This document shows positions 60,850 through 64,000 of a stretch of DNA of 64,000 nt, in pieces (position 1 is the stretch's first letter; every line of letters begins with the position of its first letter). Source of the DNA: Flavobacterium sp. Root901 (GTDB lineage Bacteria > Bacteroidota > Bacteroidia > Flavobacteriales > Flavobacteriaceae); the NCBI RefSeq assembly GCF_001429765.1, contig NZ_LMJB01000009.1:1-64000 (forward strand). Reading direction: 5' to 3'. Below the pieces are notes generated by a model. That model was not told the origin of the DNA, did not search any database, and saw only the letters and a program-made list of their open reading frames with translations. The position numbers and the translations under genes are program-made.

Positions 60850-61224
60850 TTATTTATCTTCATCTAATTTCATATTTCCTCTGTCTTCATGATTGTCCGG
60901 ATGTGAATTGGGATAACGGTCTGCCGTGATATCAGAATTTCGGTCTTTATTTTCTACAGTCTTTTCTGCTGCTTCATCAGATGAAACGCCGCGATTGGCA
61001 TTTGGATTATTCGGATCTGCGTCGTCTTTTACTTTTTTAATATCTTGATTTTCATTTCGCGCTCTGTCTACTACTTCCTTGTTTCCATCTGCGTCTGTAA
61101 CTACTTCTTTTTTCAGGTTGGCATCATCTGCTTTTCCGTCATGCGAAATATTTTTCCCTTTCGTTTCATCTATATCTTTTTGTACTCCGTTTATCTTTTT
61201 AGAGCCTAAATTATTCGTTTCCAT
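60850..61224 (-). CDS. Hydrophilic, Asp/Asn/Lys-rich protein
   Basis: About 124 residues from ATG 61224 (METNNLGSKKINGVQKDIDE). The frame is open to 61293, but that extension is hydrophobic and unlike the rest, so it is not used. There is no hydrophobic core. The second half is dominated by Asp, Asn and Glu (KDDADPNNPNANRGVSSDEA). It resembles stress-type disordered proteins in composition; function unknown. Compare the acidic protein at 17265. Confidence 0.6.
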   Translation of the reverse strand: METNNLGSKKINGVQKDIDETKGKNISHDGKADDANLKKEVVTDADGNKEVVDRARNENQDIKKVKDDADPNNPNANRGVSSDEAAEKTVENKDRNSDITADRYPNSHPDNHEDRGNMKLDEDK

Positions 61225-61343
61225 ATTTGTGTTATTTTGAGTTTCTATATTAATATTACAAATTCTAAATTTTAAAAGGAAATGGTTTAACATAGCATTT
61301 AGAAATCATTTCATAACTTTAAGGATCAGTAAAAACTAGTATT

Positions 61344-61550
61344 ATGAACTTTTTAAAAATCAAAACAAGCTGGTCAAATGCCGAATTTGTGCTCATCAAA
61401 TTATGTATGGCATCAATCTATATTATTGTTGGAAGTTATTTTCATAATTTTTTCGAAAACTACTATGTTCCGCTTTTTGTTTTATTCGGAATCACAGTAA
61501 TTTGGTTTGTTTATCAATGGCTGAAAAAAATGAATTCGAAAAGTGAATAA
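61344..61550 (+). CDS. Small membrane protein, two helices
   Basis: 68 residues with two hydrophobic stretches (about 15-32 FVLIKLCMASIYIIVGSYF and 41-58 YVPLFVLFGITVIWFVYQW) and a basic tail (KKMNSKSE). It is similar in kind to small flavobacterial inner-membrane proteins. No function assigned. Confidence 0.6.
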   Translation: MNFLKIKTSWSNAEFVLIKLCMASIYIIVGSYFHNFFENYYVPLFVLFGITVIWFVYQWLKKMNSKSE

Positions 61551-61588
61551 TCAATCTCCGTATTACTTTAATTCTTGAAGAACAAAAC

Positions 61589-61596
61589 TATCTTTG
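61589..61596 (+). promoter_or_regulatory. -7 box of the pseudouridine synthase gene
   Basis: TATCTTTG fits TAnnTTTG, 13 bases before the start codon at 61610, giving a very short leader. Confidence 0.5.
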
Positions 61597-61609
61597 CAAA
61601 AAAATAAAC

Positions 61610-62185
61610 ATGCACCGACACTTCATTCTTTTTAAACCTTACGGCTATTTAAGCCAATTTATTTATGAATTAAAAAGAAAGAAAAAGCTTTTGGGTGAAT
61701 TGTTTGATTTTCCCAAAGGTACAATGGCTATTGGCCGTCTGGATGAAGATTCTGAAGGTTTGCTTTTACTTACTACAGACGGACACGTAAGCGAACTGAT
61801 AAGAAGTAAAAAAGTCGACAAAGAATATTACGTACAAGTTGACGGTAAAATTACTCCCGAAGCAATTGAACAATTGCAAAAAGGTGTAGAAATAGGTTTT
61901 GATGGAGGAAAATACAAAACAAAACCCTGCACTGCTTTTATTGTAGATGAAGTTCCTGATTTTGGCATGAGGGCAAAAAAAATCAGGGATGAAAGACATG
62001 GTCCGACTTCCTGGGCTTCGATTACCATAAAGGAAGGAAAATTTCGTCAGGTTCGAAAAATGACTGCTGCGGTTGGTTTTCCTACTCTGCGTTTAGTCCG
62101 CGTACGTATAGGAAATGTATATTTGCAAAACTTAAAAGCCGGAGAAGTTCGCGAGGTTTCTGATTTTAAACTTGATAATGTGTAA
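61610..62185 (+). CDS. RsuA/RluE-family pseudouridine synthase
   Basis: 191 residues, without an S4 domain, as in RluE. HFILFKPYGYLSQF is the entry motif and MAIGRLDEDSEGLLLLTTDG contains the catalytic Asp (D45). VDKEYYVQVDG and KEGKFRQVRKMTAAVGFPTLRLVRVRIG complete the domain. RluE modifies 23S rRNA U2457 in E. coli; the exact site here is inferred. It lies upstream of trmL on the same strand. Confidence 0.9.
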   Translation: MHRHFILFKPYGYLSQFIYELKRKKKLLGELFDFPKGTMAIGRLDEDSEGLLLLTTDGHVSELIRSKKVDKEYYVQVDGKITPEAIEQLQKGVEIGFDGGKYKTKPCTAFIVDEVPDFGMRAKKIRDERHGPTSWASITIKEGKFRQVRKMTAAVGFPTLRLVRVRIGNVYLQNLKAGEVREVSDFKLDNV

Positions 62186-62234
62186 TTTGATAATTTCCAA
62201 AAACCCATAACCCATAACTTATAACTTTAAAAAA

Positions 62235-62690
62235 ATGCTAAACGTAGTTCTTGTAGAACCGGAAATACCAAATAATACCGGAAATATTGGAAGATTGTGT
62301 GTAGGAACTGAAAGCAGACTCCATTTAATTCATCCTTTTGGTTTCGTGATTAATGATAAAAACCTAAAACGTTCCGGTCTGGACTATTGGGTTCATCTTG
62401 ATGTAACCGAATATCAAAATGTTGAAGAATGGATACAGCAAATTCCGGATCATTCCCGTGTTTTTTTAATGAGTTCACATTCTGATAAATCGTATTTGGA
62501 AAATGATTTTCAGGATGGTGACTGGTTAGTTTTCGGAAAAGAAAGTGTTGGTTTGAGCGCAACATTTATGGCCAGATTCGAGAATCATTTAACCATTCCG
62601 ATGTCGCCGCTTATTCGTTCTTTTAATATTGCTAATTCTGTGGCTTTTGTTGTTGGTGAAGCTAAGAGGCAGATTGGGTTAAAGAAATAA
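62235..62690 (+). CDS. trmL: tRNA (cytidine/uridine-34-2'-O)-methyltransferase, SPOUT family
   Basis: 151 residues with the SPOUT trefoil-knot motifs LVEPEIPNNTGNIGRLC at the N-terminus, VFGKESVGLS, and IPMSPLIRSFNIANSVAFVVGE at the C-terminus. TrmL methylates the wobble nucleotide of tRNA-Leu. It has typical length, lies 49 bases after the pseudouridine synthase and may be co-transcribed with it. Confidence 0.93.
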   Translation: MLNVVLVEPEIPNNTGNIGRLCVGTESRLHLIHPFGFVINDKNLKRSGLDYWVHLDVTEYQNVEEWIQQIPDHSRVFLMSSHSDKSYLENDFQDGDWLVFGKESVGLSATFMARFENHLTIPMSPLIRSFNIANSVAFVVGEAKRQIGLKK

Positions 62691-62698
62691 TTACAGTA

Positions 62699-62727
62699 TT
62701 CCTGCAGGTTTTCAAATCTTGCAGGAA
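62699..62727. terminator. Hairpin between convergent genes
   Basis: TTCCTGCA (62699-62706) / TGCAGGAA (62720-62727). No strong T run, so it is a probable but weak terminator for trmL and the ABC ATPase gene. Confidence 0.5.
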
Positions 62728-62734
62728 AGAAAAA

Positions 62735-63511
62735 CTATGTTACAATAAACTTTCCTTTTTCGGCATCAAAAATAATATGTTCATCTTTGAACAAAGCTGC
62801 AAAACTTCCGTTTGAAATTAAATTACACGGTTCGTCCTGAACTACACTTTCAGGAGTCATCACAATCATTTCATCGCTTAATTGTATTGCCAGATCAATA
62901 TCATGTGTTGAAAACAAAATGCATTTCTGCGTTTCCTGAGTTAGTTTCTTCAATAATTTAAATAGAGAAACTTTATGCAATAAATCAAGATGCGTTGTTG
63001 GCTCATCTAAAATAATCAGCGGTGTATCTTGCGCCAAAGCTCTGGAAATCAAAACCTTTTGCAATTGTCCGTCGCTTATTTCAAAATGTTTTTTTTGAGA
63101 AAGATGTTCTATCTGCGTCAGGTGCATGGCTTCCTGAACTTTTTCGATATCCGTTTGAGTTAAAGTCCCCACCCAATTTGTATAAGGCTGACGGCCAAGC
63201 GCCACCAATTCAAAAACAGAAAGATTACTTGATGGTAATTTTTCGGTTAAAACCAAACTTAAATTCTGTGCTAAATCTAAAGGTTTATATGTTGAAATAT
63301 TTTTATCATTCAAATAAACATTTCCAGATAATGGATGCTGAATTCCGGTAATCGTCCGCAATAAAGTCGACTTCCCAATTCCGTTTGCTCCAATCAAAGA
63401 AATGAGTTTTCCGGAACTTAAATTCAAATTAAGGTTCTCAGCAATCGTTACAACGCTTTTTTTGGATTTATATCCGATATTTAAGTTTGATGTATTTAAA
63501 ATGTTTATCAT
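62735..63511 (-). CDS. ABC transporter ATPase, iron-siderophore/B12 type
   Basis: 258 residues. Walker A GANGIGKST (41-49), signature FEISDGQLQKVLISRALAQD (divergent ISDGQ), Walker B LIILDEPTTHLD and H-loop FSTHDIDLA. It is similar to FecE/FhuC/BtuD-like ATPases. It lies downstream of a FecCD-type permease on the same strand, so it forms part of an importer for ferric siderophores, haem or cobalamin. The substrate is not decidable here. Confidence 0.92.
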   Translation of the reverse strand: MINILNTSNLNIGYKSKKSVVTIAENLNLNLSSGKLISLIGANGIGKSTLLRTITGIQHPLSGNVYLNDKNISTYKPLDLAQNLSLVLTEKLPSSNLSVFELVALGRQPYTNWVGTLTQTDIEKVQEAMHLTQIEHLSQKKHFEISDGQLQKVLISRALAQDTPLIILDEPTTHLDLLHKVSLFKLLKKLTQETQKCILFSTHDIDLAIQLSDEMIVMTPESVVQDEPCNLISNGSFAALFKDEHIIFDAEKGKFIVT

Positions 63512-63565
63512 TTTTTAAAGTTGCTAAGGTTCTGAGATACTAAGTAGCTGAGTTTTTTTTTCTTT

Positions 63566-63626
63566 TGCCACAGATTAAAAAGATTACATGGATTTTTAAT
63601 CTTTTTTAATCTTTTTAATCTGTGGC
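63566..63626. repeat. CACAGATTA palindrome, copy 2
   Basis: TTTTGCCACAGATTAAAAAG (from 63563) faces AATCTTTTTAATCTGTGGCA. It lies between the permease and ATPase genes of the importer and is related to the copy at 39034-39108. Confidence 0.75.
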
Positions 63627-63633
63627 AAAAAAA

Positions 63634-64000
63634 TTATTGAAAATTTCGTTTCCTTACTAAAAGCCAGATTACTACCGGTGCACCTATTATTGACGTTATG
63701 GCATTTATCGGCAGCGTTATATCAAAGCCGGGCATTTGCGAGACAATATCACAAAATAACATTATAATCGATCCAAAAAATAAAGTACTCCAAAACAAAA
63801 TAGTATGATTACTGGTTTGAAAAGTGAGTTTTGCAATATGCGGAACAGCAAGCCCTATAAAAGCAATTGGTCCTGCAAAAGCCGTTATTGCTCCGGATAA
63901 AATACTGGTTGCAAATATTATAATCAATCTGGCACTTTTAAAATTCAGCCCCATACTTTTTGCGTAATTTTCTCCTAAAAGCAAAGCATTTAGAGGTTTT
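63634..64000 (-). CDS. FecCD-family ABC importer permease, partial
   Basis: Only the C-terminal part is in the window; the gene's 5' end lies beyond base 64000. The frame stays open to the edge, reading ...KPLNALLLGENYAKSMGLNF, which matches the conserved loop of FecCD permeases (E-x-YA-x-xLG). Membrane helices (IIFATSILSGAITAFAGPIAFIGLAVPHIA and ILFWSTLFFGSIIMLFCDIV) and the ending ITSIIGAPVVIWLLVRKRNF are typical. It works with the ATPase at 62735. Confidence 0.9.
   Translation of the reverse strand, partial: KPLNALLLGENYAKSMGLNFKSARLIIIFATSILSGAITAFAGPIAFIGLAVPHIAKLTFQTSNHTILFWSTLFFGSIIMLFCDIVSQMPGFDITLPINAITSIIGAPVVIWLLVRKRNFQ

Noticed and set aside
1..64000. Prophage, CRISPR-Cas, replication origin or rRNA operon
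   Set aside because: No cas, capsid, terminase or integrase genes, no repeat-spacer array, no DnaA-box cluster and no rRNA sequence were found.

Overview
The window is an AT-rich chromosomal segment of a gliding-type Flavobacteriaceae member, most likely Flavobacterium. The evidence is the set of protein families (type IX secretion C-terminal sorting domains, split transketolase, the Flavobacterium form of infC with a MAIKSNRGF-like start) and the many promoters with the Bacteroidetes -7 box TAnnTTTG. Several of these boxes lie inside the longest open frames and so move the true start codons downstream.

Layout. 0-4.1 kb: thrS-infC-rpmI-rplT translation cluster, with infC apparently starting at ATA. 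4.1-7.9 kb: a Crp/Fnr regulator with an AhpD-like protein, a small membrane protein, a secreted EEP-fold nuclease and a secreted protein usually mislabelled asparagine synthetase B. 8.1-10.8 kb: a four-gene NarL-type two-component operon. 11-17 kb: housekeeping genes on the minus strand (dnaB, accA, an EamA permease, an LptF/G permease, tgt). 17.2-24.5 kb: an acidic protein, an unknown two-gene operon, split transketolase, an FKBP lipoprotein, an S4 protein, a phosphoribosyltransferase, aroK and a tRNA-Lys/tRNA-Lys/tRNA-Leu operon. 24.5-33.5 kb: a LytS/LytT two-component system directly upstream of a leucine-rich-repeat T9SS cargo, a TPR protein and a CotH/lamin-tail T9SS cargo. 33.5-40.4 kb: a KirBac-like K+ channel, then a MerR/cobalamin-binding regulator with the CarH photoreceptor motifs, crtI, crtB, crtZ, an SRPBCC protein and a photolyase.

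40.4-45.9 kb is an accessory interval. Its first part is a cluster of palindromic intergenic repeats that appears to be interrupted by a ~2.07 kb segment bounded by an exact 14-bp inverted repeat (40664-40677 / 42723-42736). That segment has no transposase I can recognise. It carries two hypothetical genes, two very small reading frames and a promoter-structure-terminator unit that may be a small RNA. The second part holds two secreted proteins that share a C-terminal module.

45.9-49.5 kb (ABC1 kinase, TetR regulator, TIGR01777 epimerase, YceI-like protein) looks like the other half of the light/carotenoid gene set. Related TTGTTTA/TAAACAA inverted repeats sit over the promoters of the carH-like gene, crtI, the TetR/epimerase intergenic region and an ECF sigma gene at 53.7 kb. 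49.7-64 kb: a VOC protein, thioesterase, rmuC, PrcB-like lipoprotein, ECF sigma plus a trans-envelope partner with 33-residue repeats, a large T9SS-secreted nuclease, an SDR, small stress-like proteins, an RNA pseudouridine synthase, trmL and the edge of an iron/B12-type ABC importer.

All calls come from reading the sequence and from family knowledge. No database search was run.
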